Of a DNA stretch of 64,000 nucleotides, positions 53,293 through 61,391 are shown piece by piece. Position 1 is the stretch's first letter. Each line of letters opens with the position of its first letter. Where the stretch lies: positions 1,674,001 to 1,738,000 of the forward strand of contig NZ_OZ061315.1 in the NCBI RefSeq assembly GCF_964063325.1, given 5' to 3'. A program made the position numbers and the translations under genes. The stretch comes from Hafnia alvei. Lineage in GTDB: Bacteria > Pseudomonadota > Gammaproteobacteria > Enterobacterales > Enterobacteriaceae. The notes below the pieces were generated by a model, which did not search any database, had not been told where the DNA came from, and worked only from the letters and a program-made list of their open reading frames with translations.

Positions 53293-55566
53293 GTGAGAAT
53301 GACATGGGATGAGCATATTCATTGTGTTGCGTTAGGTTGCTTGCCGTTAATGTTTCTGCCGAGCTTGCCCGCTAAATATGTAGCCTATGGGGTCTTGTCT
53401 ATTGCACTGGTGTTTTTCTATGTTTGCTCTGGGCGTTTTCGAAAAATCGCATTTGTTATGCTGGGACTGGCATGGGGGATCATTTGTGCTGAGAGTGTAT
53501 TAGCACCTTTGGACGATGATATTTCTCGGACCGTCAAAATAACGGGAGACGTCGTTAGCGTAACGCTTGGCGTCGTTTCGCCACAGGATAAGGTAATGTT
53601 CCGCGTTTCTAAGGTTAATAGCCAAAATGTGAAAGATAGATTCAATATCACCTTATATTGGAACTCAGAGCGTTATCCATTTTGTGCAGGGCAACGGTGG
53701 ACGCTAACCGTTGCCCTGCGGCCCGTTCATGGGCGTCTTAACCTGGGTGGGTACGATGCACAACGAACATCAGTGAGTCATCATGTCGTTTTGCAAGGCA
53801 TGCCGACGGCTTATCAACGTTTGTCTAGTGGGTGTGATTGGCGACAACAGATTATAAGCAGATCGATAAAAGCGATACCGGACTCATCATCTAAACCCAT
53901 TCTCGTCGCATTGGCTTTTGGTGAAAGAGCGCTGCTCACGCGTGAGCAGAATTCACTTTTTCGCTTAAATGGTTTGTCTCATTTGCTCGCCATTTCGGGG
54001 CTGCACATCGCTTTGGCGGCGATGCTGGGCTGGTGTGCTGCAAGGGCGATACAGCTATGTTTTCCTCTCCGTTGGATTAATCCCTATTTTCCAATGGCAA
54101 TGATGATGGGTGTTGGCTGGGGTTATGTATGGCTTGCAGGCGCCAATCCTCCAGCCATTCGGGTTGGCGTTGCGATGATACTTATCGCTGGTTATGGCGT
54201 TTGGGGAAAATTTATCCCCCCCAAGAAATATCTGCTGAATGTGGTCTGTCTCATGGTGGTTTGGGATCCACTTGTGTTGCTGTCTGACAGCTTTTGGCTA
54301 TCTGTTATTGTAGTTTCAAGCCTTCTGTTTTGGTATTGGCTTGCGCCATTGCCCTCATCATTACAAATACAAAAGCGATTCTTTTGGCTCAGGTTATTAC
54401 ATCTGCAATTTGGTATCGCTGTGTGCCTGATGCCCGTACAAATTTATTTGTTTCATGGCATTAGCGGGAGTGCGCTGTGGGCCAATTTTTTTTCCGTGCC
54501 TTTGGTGACTTATCTTGTTGTACCGCTGATTTTAGTGGGCATTGGTTCCTGTTGGTGGAACGACCCGTTAGGTGCATGGCACGCAGCAGGATATCTGCTA
54601 GATATGATGCAATGGGGATTATCAAGCGGGCCCTCGTTCTGGGCAGATATTAGCACTGGCGGGCTCTGGGTAAGCTTGAGTCTCTTGACCCTGTTTGTTA
54701 TTAACTTTTCTTTTTCTAAAGCAGGGCTGCCGCTTTGGTGTGCTGTTCAAGCCGCGTGTTATCTTTGGATATTCGGTGCTAAAGAAAGTGATGATGTTGA
54801 CCTGCGCGTTCATATGCTGGATGTCGGGCACGGGCTGGCGGTGCTTATCGAACGTCGCGGTAATGCAATTTTGTATGATGTGGGTAATAAATGGGATGGC
54901 GGAGATATTGCCACCAGTGAAATTATTCCTTACTTGCGGTGGCATGGGTTGGTGCTGGATGGCATGGTTATTAGCCATAGCGACTCAGACCATAGCGGTG
55001 GGCGGTATTCTCTCAGTCATGCGTTTCCACTCGCTTGGGTGCGAAGCCCGGATCCTCGCGATTTTTCCTGCCATATTGGCAGCGATTGGGTCTGGCAAGG
55101 CGTGCGTTTTACCGTGCTTTGGCCACCTCGTCAGATTGCTGCCCCGAAAAATAATGACTCTTGTGTCGTCATGGTTGTAGTGGGGGCGCGTAAAATTCTG
55201 CTCACTGGCGATATTGAAACTGAAGCGGAAACTCAACTGGTACAGCGATGGAAAAAGCAGCTTAAAGCCGATCTTTTGCAGGTGCCACATCATGGCAGCA
55301 ATACCTCGTCGAGTAGCCTTTTACTGCGTACGGTTGAGCCAAAAGAAGCGATAAGTTCCTCGGCTCGATTTTCTCCGTGGCATTTTCCTTCACCTAAAGT
55401 GACTGCGCGTTATCGCAATCAAAGTATTCATTGGCATGATACAGCACACGCTGGAGAGGTCATAATGACGGCAAAAACAGATAATTGGCGAATAAGTGAA
55501 CTAAAAACGCAATTAAATCCACGTTGGTATCACGGTTGGTTTGGCGTAAGGAGTCATAATGAGTAA
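53293..55566 (+). CDS. ycaI: ComEC/Rec2 family DNA-uptake channel (YcaI)
   Basis: ComEC forms the inner-membrane channel for single-stranded DNA uptake in competent bacteria; in enterobacteria its role is uncertain. The 757 residues contain an N-terminal OB-like region, the competence domain with many membrane spans (HLLAISGLHIALAAMLGW, NPPAIRVGVAMILI) and a C-terminal metallo-beta-lactamase domain. That domain has MLDVGHGLAVLIERRG, ISHSDSDHSGG and VPHHGSNTSSS. The GTG at 53293 has AGAGG nine bases upstream; an ATG two codons later is possible. Its end overlaps a short ORF leading into msbA. Confidence 0.9.
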   Translation: MRMTWDEHIHCVALGCLPLMFLPSLPAKYVAYGVLSIALVFFYVCSGRFRKIAFVMLGLAWGIICAESVLAPLDDDISRTVKITGDVVSVTLGVVSPQDKVMFRVSKVNSQNVKDRFNITLYWNSERYPFCAGQRWTLTVALRPVHGRLNLGGYDAQRTSVSHHVVLQGMPTAYQRLSSGCDWRQQIISRSIKAIPDSSSKPILVALAFGERALLTREQNSLFRLNGLSHLLAISGLHIALAAMLGWCAARAIQLCFPLRWINPYFPMAMMMGVGWGYVWLAGANPPAIRVGVAMILIAGYGVWGKFIPPKKYLLNVVCLMVVWDPLVLLSDSFWLSVIVVSSLLFWYWLAPLPSSLQIQKRFFWLRLLHLQFGIAVCLMPVQIYLFHGISGSALWANFFSVPLVTYLVVPLILVGIGSCWWNDPLGAWHAAGYLLDMMQWGLSSGPSFWADISTGGLWVSLSLLTLFVINFSFSKAGLPLWCAVQAACYLWIFGAKESDDVDLRVHMLDVGHGLAVLIERRGNAILYDVGNKWDGGDIATSEIIPYLRWHGLVLDGMVISHSDSDHSGGRYSLSHAFPLAWVRSPDPRDFSCHIGSDWVWQGVRFTVLWPPRQIAAPKNNDSCVVMVVVGARKILLTGDIETEAETQLVQRWKKQLKADLLQVPHHGSNTSSSSLLLRTVEPKEAISSSARFSPWHFPSPKVTARYRNQSIHWHDTAHAGEVIMTAKTDNWRISELKTQLNPRWYHGWFGVRSHNE

Positions 55567-55609
55567 AATGATCCGCTATTTCATCCTAAGCTGGTTAACT
55601 AAATGCTGA
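55559..55609 (+). CDS. Possible 16-residue leader ORF coupled to msbA
   Basis: MSKMIRYFILSWLTKC starts at ATG 55559, inside the last codons of comEC, and has a near-perfect TAAGGAG six bases upstream. Its stop codon TGA (55607-55609) lies inside the msbA start region (msbA ATG at 55603). The msbA start itself has no clear Shine-Dalgarno. The arrangement suggests that ribosomes are loaded at the small ORF and reinitiate at msbA. Whether the peptide is functional is unknown. Confidence 0.45.
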   Translation: MSKMIRYFILSWLTKC

Positions 55610-57351
55610 ATGACAAAGATCTTTCGACCTGGCAAACATTTCGTCGCTTATGGCCATCGATCTCTCCTTTCAAGGCAGGACTGATTGTTGCGTCAGTCGC
55701 ACTCGTAATTAACGCGGGTAGCGATGCCTACATGCTCTCCTTGTTAAAGCCATTATTGGATGATGGTTTTGGCAAGACAGGGTCCGATATTCTGAAATGG
55801 ATGCCATTCGTCGTTATTGGATTGATGATCGTACGCGGGATTTCTGGTTTCATCTCCAGCTATTGCGTCTCTTGGGTGGCCGGCAAGGTGGTAATGAATA
55901 TGCGTCGTCGCTTGTTCAGCCATATGATGGGAATGCCGGTTTCCTTCTTTGACCAACAGTCGACCGGTACGCTGCTATCACGAATCACCTATGACTCTGA
56001 GCAGGTTGCCTCTTCGTCATCGGATGCATTGATTACGGTTGTGCGTGAAGGTGCTTCAATTATTGCATTGTTCTGTATGATGTTTTATTACAGCTGGCAG
56101 CTCTCTCTGATTCTGATTGTTATTGCTCCTGTGGTTTCAATCGCGATTCGCATGGTGTCAAAGCGTTTTCGTAACATCAGTAAGAATATGCAAAACACAA
56201 TGGGCACACTGACCACTAGCGCGGAACAGATGCTAAAAGGTCATAAAGAAGTACTGATCTTTGGTGGGCAGGAAGTTGAGAGCAAGCGTTTTGACAAAAC
56301 CAGTAACTGGATGCGTCAGCAGAATATGAAGATGGTCGCTGCGTCTTCTGTTTCAGATCCCATTATTCAGTTGATTGCCTCCTTTGCCCTTGCTTTCGTG
56401 CTGTATGCAGCAAGCATCCCATCGGTAATGGATACACTGTCTGCTGGTACAATTACCGTAGTGTTCTCTTCGATGATTGCATTAATGCGTCCACTGAAGT
56501 CCCTGACGAACGTCAACGCTAAGTTCCAACGCGGTATGGCAGCATGTCAAACGCTGTTTGCGATTTTGGATCTCGAACAGGAAAAAGACACCGGTAAGCT
56601 GGAAGTTAAACGTGCTAAAGGTGATGTTGAGTTCCGTGATGTTACTTTCAGCTATAACAATAAAGGCGCCCCTGCGCTGAAAAACGTGAGCTTTAAAATT
56701 CCTGCCAATAAAACCGTGGCCCTCGTTGGGCGTTCAGGTTCCGGCAAATCAACGATTGCAAATCTGTTGACGCGTTTTTATGACATTCAAGAGGGCGAGA
56801 TCCTGCTGGATGGGCATGACCTACGTGAATATACGCTGAGTTCTCTACGTAATCAGGTTGGCTTGGTTTCGCAAAATGTTCACCTCTTCAACGATACCAT
56901 TGCGAACAATATCGCCTATGCACGTAATGAAGTTTATAGCCGTGAGCAAATCGAAGAAGCAGCTCGTATGGCATATGCGATGGACTTCATTGATAAAATG
57001 GACAACGGTTTAGACACCGTCATTGGCGAAAACGGCGTATTGCTGTCGGGTGGGCAGCGTCAGCGTATCGCTATTGCTCGTGCGTTGCTGCGCGATAGTC
57101 CGGTTCTTATTTTGGATGAAGCTACATCCGCGCTAGATACCGAGTCTGAACGTGCGATTCAGTCCGCGCTAGATGAATTACAGAAAAACCGTACTTCGTT
57201 GGTTATTGCTCACCGCTTATCAACTATCGAAAAAGCCGATGAAATTATCGTGGTTGAAGATGGGTATATCGCCGAGCGTGGCGATCATGCAACGCTATTG
57301 GCGAAGAATGGGGCGTATGCTCAGTTGCATAGGTTGCAATTCGGGCAATGA
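55603..57351 (+). CDS. msbA: Lipid A / phospholipid flippase MsbA
   Basis: MsbA is an essential homodimeric ABC exporter that flips core-lipid A across the inner membrane. The 582 residues equal E. coli in length: six membrane helices (about 1-325), then a nucleotide-binding domain with Walker A VGRSGSGKST, signature LSGGQRQR and Walker B VLILDEATSALD. MLNDKDLSTWQTFRRLWP aligns with the E. coli N-terminus. Its stop overlaps the lpxK start (ATGA). Confidence 0.97.
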   Translation: MLNDKDLSTWQTFRRLWPSISPFKAGLIVASVALVINAGSDAYMLSLLKPLLDDGFGKTGSDILKWMPFVVIGLMIVRGISGFISSYCVSWVAGKVVMNMRRRLFSHMMGMPVSFFDQQSTGTLLSRITYDSEQVASSSSDALITVVREGASIIALFCMMFYYSWQLSLILIVIAPVVSIAIRMVSKRFRNISKNMQNTMGTLTTSAEQMLKGHKEVLIFGGQEVESKRFDKTSNWMRQQNMKMVAASSVSDPIIQLIASFALAFVLYAASIPSVMDTLSAGTITVVFSSMIALMRPLKSLTNVNAKFQRGMAACQTLFAILDLEQEKDTGKLEVKRAKGDVEFRDVTFSYNNKGAPALKNVSFKIPANKTVALVGRSGSGKSTIANLLTRFYDIQEGEILLDGHDLREYTLSSLRNQVGLVSQNVHLFNDTIANNIAYARNEVYSREQIEEAARMAYAMDFIDKMDNGLDTVIGENGVLLSGGQRQRIAIARALLRDSPVLILDEATSALDTESERAIQSALDELQKNRTSLVIAHRLSTIEKADEIIVVEDGYIAERGDHATLLAKNGAYAQLHRLQFGQ

Positions 57352-58334
57352 TTGAGCGCATCTGGTCTGGGCAATCGCCTTTATACCTGCTCCTGTTACC
57401 GCTCTCTTGGCTGTATGGCTTAGTGAGCGGTATCCGCCAATTATTTTATCGCATAGGCTGGTTAAAAAGCTGGAAAGCACCTTGCCCAGTTGTTGTGGTC
57501 GGTAACTTAACTGCGGGTGGCAACGGTAAAACCCCCGTGGTTATTTGGTTGGTTGAACAGTTACAGACCCGTGGTTTTCGCGTGGGTGTCGTGTCGCGTG
57601 GCTATGGTGGGCGCTCGGATCATTACCCTCTATTATTGAATAGTGAAACGTCAACGGCGCAAGCGGGAGACGAACCTGTTCTCATCTATCAACGAACGGG
57701 GGCTTCAGTTGCCGTTGCTCCTAAGCGTAGCGATGCAGTAAAAGCTTTACTTCAGCATGCCCCAGTAGACGTCATCATCACCGATGACGGCCTACAGCAT
57801 TACGCGCTTGCGCGTGATGTTGAGCTGGTTGTTGTGGATGGCGTTCGTCGTTTTGGCAATGGTTGGTGGTTACCTGCAGGGCCTATGCGAGAGAGAGTAG
57901 GGCGTTTGCGGCGCGTAGATGCGGTTATCACTAATGGTGGGAAGGCTGCCGTTGGCGAAATACCCATGACGCTGGCTGGACGTATTTTAGTGAATATACA
58001 TACTGGTGAACGCTGTGCTGCCGATGGTTTAGCTCCGGCTGTTGCAATGGCGGGAATAGGGCATCCTCCTCGCTTTTTTGCCACGCTGAGCCAATTGGGT
58101 ACGCAAGTAGTCAACACAGTCGCGTTTGCCGATCACCAAGAATATGATCTGAAGACATTAAGTGCGTTGACACCGAAAGGGCAGCCGTTGTTAATGACTG
58201 AAAAAGACGCAGTAAAATGTCGCAAATTTGCTCAACCTAATTGGTGGTATCTGCCAGTTAATGCAGAAATTCCGGCTGAACAAGGGAATGAATTGTTAGC
58301 AAAAATTACGAGCTTGATTAAAATTAATCCTTAA
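57348..58334 (+). CDS. lpxK: Tetraacyldisaccharide 4'-kinase
   Basis: LpxK phosphorylates the 4' position of the lipid A disaccharide precursor at the inner membrane. The 328 residues have an N-terminal membrane anchor (PLYLLLLPLSWLYGLVSG), the P-loop GNLTAGGNGKTPVV and the conserved IITDDGLQHYALARD and LTEKDAVKC-type segment (MTEKDAVKCR). A four-base overlap with msbA suggests translational coupling, as in E. coli. Confidence 0.96.
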   Translation: MIERIWSGQSPLYLLLLPLSWLYGLVSGIRQLFYRIGWLKSWKAPCPVVVVGNLTAGGNGKTPVVIWLVEQLQTRGFRVGVVSRGYGGRSDHYPLLLNSETSTAQAGDEPVLIYQRTGASVAVAPKRSDAVKALLQHAPVDVIITDDGLQHYALARDVELVVVDGVRRFGNGWWLPAGPMRERVGRLRRVDAVITNGGKAAVGEIPMTLAGRILVNIHTGERCAADGLAPAVAMAGIGHPPRFFATLSQLGTQVVNTVAFADHQEYDLKTLSALTPKGQPLLMTEKDAVKCRKFAQPNWWYLPVNAEIPAEQGNELLAKITSLIKINP

Positions 58335-58653
58335 TTTTCAAATGATAATAAATGAATCAGCTTCTTTTATCTTCGAATGCATATAGTTTTACGTTTAAAT
58401 ACTTCCGTAGCGTCATTTTTTTAAAAGAAAAACTTGCTCATCAATCACCTTTATGAGTAAATGACTGCGGCCTGTGATATAGACCTATTTATGCACGACA
58501 TGAGATAAAGCAGTTCCTCCTTAAGACGTTATCTTCCGATTCCGCTTGTTAGACGAACCATCTTCTTAGTGCCATCCATAAGTAATCTTCTGAGCTCGGC
58601 CTCTACGCCTTAGGGCAAATTTTTAAGTGATATCAGTTATAAAGGTAATACAA
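58335..58653 (+). other. lpxK to cold-shock gene intergenic region
   Basis: These 319 bases contain no gene. The part next to the cold-shock gene probably includes a long untranslated leader, as is usual for cspA-type genes, but I could not find a clear cold-box sequence. In E. coli ycaQ and kdsB follow lpxK. Confidence 0.4.
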
Positions 58654-58863
58654 ATGACTAAGAAGACCGGTCAGGTAAAATGGTTTAACGAAAGCAAAGG
58701 CTTCGGTTTCATCGAACAGCACGACGGCGGTAAAGATGTATTCGTACATTTCTCTGCTATCGCTAGCGAAGGTTTCAAAACTCTGGCCGAAGGCCAGCGT
58801 GTAGAATACACCATTCAGGACAGCCCGCGCGGGCCGGCTGCTGCGAATGTTGTTGCTCTGTAA
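58654..58863 (+). CDS. Cold-shock protein of the CspA/CspE type
   Basis: The 69 residues form one cold-shock domain with intact RNP1 (KGFGFI) and RNP2 (VFVHFSAI), and all aromatic nucleic-acid-stacking residues are in place. It resembles CspE/CspA more than CspD. The ATG at 58654 gives MTKKTGQVKWFNESKGFGF, and AAAGGT precedes it. Such proteins melt RNA secondary structure and act as antiterminators. Which paralogue this is cannot be decided from sequence alone. Confidence 0.92.
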   Translation: MTKKTGQVKWFNESKGFGFIEQHDGGKDVFVHFSAIASEGFKTLAEGQRVEYTIQDSPRGPAAANVVAL

Positions 58864-58938
58864 GATTACAGAGAACTTGTTTTGATACTGAACTGATCGT
58901 TATCGCAGCGCGTTCTGCGGAGTCAGTAACAAGACCAG

Positions 58939-58968
58939 AAAGCCCGCCATTGGCGGGCTTTTGTTTTT
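58939..58968 (+). terminator. Terminator of the cold-shock gene
   Basis: AAAGCCCGCC-att-GGCGGGCTTTTGTTTTT. Confidence 0.9.
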
Positions 58969-59069
58969 AATAATCCGCTCGAAGAGGTTCTTAACGATAA
59001 CTTGAATATGAGCTACACATCCTAATCTGAACTAGAATTTAGAGGGATGTAAATATAAGGTAAAAAAAT

Positions 59070-59279
59070 ATGACACTGAAAATGGGTCTCGTAAAATGGT
59101 ATAGCCAGTCTGAAGGCTTCGGTATTATCTCTCCACTGGATGGTGGAAATGATATCTACGTTAATCGTTCAGGCATTGCTAATTCACGCAAAAAATTACT
59201 GACAGAAGGTCAGCGCGTTGAATTTTCAACTTACCTAGGTAGTCGCGGTCTCACCGCAGAAGACGTCATCGCCTACTGA
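59070..59279 (+). CDS. Divergent cold-shock-domain protein with altered RNP motifs
   Basis: The 69 residues align with CspA over their whole length (MGLVKWYSQSEGFGIISP...DGGNDIYVNRSGI), but RNP1 is EGFGII instead of KGFGFI and RNP2 is IYVNRSG instead of VFVHFSA. Three of the usual stacking residues (Phe20, His33, Phe34 of CspA) are Ile, Asn and Arg here. It should bind nucleic acid differently or weakly. It has its own upstream region with AAGG before the ATG and follows the canonical paralogue by about 200 bases, after a terminator. It resembles the CspF/CspH type of divergent paralogue only in general. Confidence 0.8.
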   Translation: MTLKMGLVKWYSQSEGFGIISPLDGGNDIYVNRSGIANSRKKLLTEGQRVEFSTYLGSRGLTAEDVIAY

Positions 59280-59416
59280 TGACATCGTATCAGCCAGCGT
59301 TATTCCCTACGCATCTTCACGCTGGCTGAACTGTTTTCCCTTCCCTGCTGCAACTCGATAAGCTTCGCGTATAATCATCTCTCCGGCTTTCTCATCATGA
59401 GGTTCGTCTGGCTACG

Positions 59417-60661
59417 ATGGCTGAAATATCCCTATCCTTAAGTGCGCTTAGAAACCTTCATCTTCATGCTCAAGGTTTAGATAAACCGCGCAGGCACAAA
59501 GCAACGCCCCTTGATGTGATTGCGTGTATACGCCAAATGAGTCTGCTACAGATTGATACAATCAACGTTGTCGCTCGTAGTCCCTATCTGGTGTTGTTTT
59601 CACGTCTGGGTTTGTATTCAGAGCGGTGGCTAGATGAGGCTTTACGCAACGGTGATATCTTTGAATATTGGGCGCATGAGGCATGTTTTATCCCAAAAGA
59701 GGATTATCGGCTGGTTCGTCCACAGATGATGGCCCCGGAAAATATGGGATGGAAGTATTCCCCTGAGTGGCATCAGAAACATCATGACGACATTAGCAAA
59801 CTGCTCACTCATATCCGCCACAATGGGCCTGTTAAAGCCACTGACTTTAGTGCAAAGAATAAAAAAACCAGCGGCTGGTGGGAGTGGAAACCAGAGAAAC
59901 GACATTTGGAAACGCTATTTTCCTGTGGCCAGTTGATGGTGAAAGAGCGAATTAATTTTCACCGCGTATACGACTTGCCTGAACGCGTCATTCCAGAGTG
60001 GAATGATGATGCAAACAGTATTAGCTCAGCGCTTGCTCAACAACAAATGATGGCAAACAGTGCTCGCAGCCTAGGCGTATTTAAAGCGCAGTGGCTAGCT
60101 GATTATTATCGTCTTAAGAAAATTGATACCAAAAAGATGATACATAACATGTTGGACAGCCAAGAGATTATTGGGGTACGGCAAAGGGAAACCCAAGAGC
60201 TCTACTATATTCATCATAGCCTTGCGCATTTATTAGCAAAGGCACAAAACAATGAAATAAAAGCGACGCATACTACGCTGCTTTCTCCTTTTGATCCTGT
60301 TGTATGGGACCGAAAGCGTGCATCTGAATTATTTGGTTTTGACTACCGCTTAGAATGCTATACCCCTGAAGCTAAAAGAAACTTTGGCTACTTTTCGCTA
60401 CCGATACTTCAGCGTGGCGCTCTAGTTGGTCGGATCGATGCCAAAATGCATCGCAAAGAAAAGGTGCTGGAGCTGAAATCGTGTCATCAAGAAAAAGGTG
60501 TACGGTTTACGGAGAAAAAGAGGGCTGAGCTGAAAGCTGCTATTACTCTTTTTGCCGCTTGGCAGCAGGCGACCGAAGTTAAAATTCAGTATCAGCCCGA
60601 TGATTGGCGGTATTTTTGGGGGGACGGTTGGTTGCTGGATGGGGTATCTACACAGGCTTAA
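59417..60661 (+). CDS. ycaQ: Winged-helix DNA glycosylase YcaQ (AlkX)
   Basis: The 414 residues match E. coli YcaQ, an HTH_42 (AlkZ-like) glycosylase reported to unhook DNA interstrand crosslinks. Family features seen are SLLQIDTINVVARSPYLVLFSRLG, with the Gln-x-Asp catalytic motif in LLQIDT, EYWAHEACFIP, SGWWEWKPEKRHLE and LSPFDPVVWDRKRASELFGF. In E. coli it follows lpxK directly; here two cold-shock genes lie between. kdsB does not follow. Confidence 0.92.
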   Translation: MAEISLSLSALRNLHLHAQGLDKPRRHKATPLDVIACIRQMSLLQIDTINVVARSPYLVLFSRLGLYSERWLDEALRNGDIFEYWAHEACFIPKEDYRLVRPQMMAPENMGWKYSPEWHQKHHDDISKLLTHIRHNGPVKATDFSAKNKKTSGWWEWKPEKRHLETLFSCGQLMVKERINFHRVYDLPERVIPEWNDDANSISSALAQQQMMANSARSLGVFKAQWLADYYRLKKIDTKKMIHNMLDSQEIIGVRQRETQELYYIHHSLAHLLAKAQNNEIKATHTTLLSPFDPVVWDRKRASELFGFDYRLECYTPEAKRNFGYFSLPILQRGALVGRIDAKMHRKEKVLELKSCHQEKGVRFTEKKRAELKAAITLFAAWQQATEVKIQYQPDDWRYFWGDGWLLDGVSTQA

Positions 60662-60665
60662 ATGC

Positions 60666-60694
60666 AAAAAGGGCAATGGTCGTTTCCATTGCCC
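60666..60694 (-). terminator. Terminator of the AzuC-like transcript (also after ycaQ)
   Basis: Perfect 9-bp stem GGGCAATGG/CCATTGCCC with a 6-base loop. The minus strand continues with TTTTT, so it is a typical intrinsic terminator for leftward transcription, ten bases after the small ORF. It sits four bases after ycaQ on the other strand. Confidence 0.85.
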
Positions 60695-60703
60695 TTCGGC
60701 CAA

Positions 60704-60754
60704 TTAGTTACTGTAGTTGGCGAACATTGCGATGATTTTATGCAGCAGTTTCAT
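60704..60754 (-). CDS. 16-residue AzuC-like small protein
   Basis: MKLLHKIIAMFANYSN begins at ATG 60754. Aligned without gaps to the first 16 residues of E. coli AzuC (MKLRKILKSMFNNYCK), it shares Met1, Lys2, Leu3, Met10, Phe11, Asn13 and Tyr14. It could form a basic amphipathic helix, as expected for a membrane-associated peptide. AAGTAAGATAC gives a weak ribosome-binding site. The ORF sits inside a self-contained unit: an upstream terminator, a good promoter, a CRP palindrome over the start of transcription and a downstream terminator. AzuC in E. coli is encoded on the dual-function RNA AzuCR and is repressed by CRP. It is shorter than AzuC (28 residues). Recall of AzuC is from memory, so orthology needs checking. 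Confidence 0.6.
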   Translation of the reverse strand: MKLLHKIIAMFANYSN

Positions 60755-60786
60755 ATGTATCTTACTTTCTAGTTTTTGCAGGAAAT

Positions 60787-60802
60787 TGTGATATACATCA
60801 CG
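60787..60802 (-). promoter_or_regulatory. CRP site overlapping the start of the AzuC-like transcript
   Basis: TGTGA-TATACA-TCACG matches the CRP consensus TGTGA-N6-TCACA at nine of ten positions. It covers about +1 to +16 of the predicted transcript, a position expected to repress. Confidence 0.7.
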
Positions 60803-60808
60803 TTAGGT

Positions 60809-60837
60809 AATTTACTCCTCTGCAAAACCAACTGCAA
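60809..60837 (-). promoter_or_regulatory. Sigma-70 promoter of the AzuC-like transcript
   Basis: On the minus strand TTGCAG (60837-60832), a 17-base spacer and TAAATT (60814-60809) form a good promoter. It predicts a start near 60802 and a transcript of about 137 bases. Confidence 0.6.
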
Positions 60838-60870
60838 CATGTTTTGTTTATGAGTGTTTAATGTTAATAA

Positions 60871-60903
60871 AAGTAAAAATCGGCACTAGGCCGATTTTTA
60901 CTT
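60871..60903. terminator. Terminator of the molybdenum hydroxylase operon
   Basis: Perfect 14-bp arms AAGTAAAAATCGGC and GCCGATTTTTACTT around ACTAG. It lies about 20 bases after the stop of the iron-sulfur subunit. Confidence 0.8.
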
Positions 60904-60922
60904 TGGCACATCAAGACGATCT

Positions 60923-61381
60923 TTAGTCTTTCAGCGCGGCATGAATTGACTGGATAATCGGTTGATAACCCGTACAGCGGCAAATATTACCTTCAAGTGC
61001 ATCCATGAGTTGCTCATCGCTGGGGTTAGGGTGCTTGGCCAGTAATGCCGATGTGCTAACAAGAACGCCAGGGGTACAGAAGCCGCACTGCACGCCGCCA
61101 TGCTCAATAAACGCATTTTGAAGTTTTTTGGTTATCGGATCATCACGTAGCCCTTCGAGCGTGGTAATGTCGGCACCATCGCATTGTTCAGCTAAAACCA
61201 AACACGAGCAAACTGCGTTTCCATCCATGATAACGGTGCAAGCGCCGCACTCACCAACGGCACACCCTTCCTTTGTTGCCGTTAAGCTTAATTTATCTCG
61301 TACGAAATCTAGCAAGCGCATTTGCCCTGTCACCTGCGCATCAATCAGTTTGCCGTTTATCTTCACTTTGATATTGCTCAT
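60923..61381 (-). CDS. Molybdenum hydroxylase [2Fe-2S] subunit (XdhC/CoxS type)
   Basis: The roughly 152 residues form the small electron-transfer subunit of a xanthine-dehydrogenase-family enzyme. The plant-type cluster binds CAVGECGACTV and the following cysteine in VCSCL. The second cluster in the helical domain uses CGFCTPGV and GNICRCTGYQPI. I use the ATG at 61381, six bases after GGAG; the adjacent ATG at 61384 is the alternative. The ribosome-binding site overlaps the stop of the large subunit gene, so the two are coupled. It would pass electrons from the molybdenum centre to FAD. Confidence 0.93.
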   Translation of the reverse strand: MSNIKVKINGKLIDAQVTGQMRLLDFVRDKLSLTATKEGCAVGECGACTVIMDGNAVCSCLVLAEQCDGADITTLEGLRDDPITKKLQNAFIEHGGVQCGFCTPGVLVSTSALLAKHPNPSDEQLMDALEGNICRCTGYQPIIQSIHAALKD

Positions 61382-61391
61382 CATTAACTCC

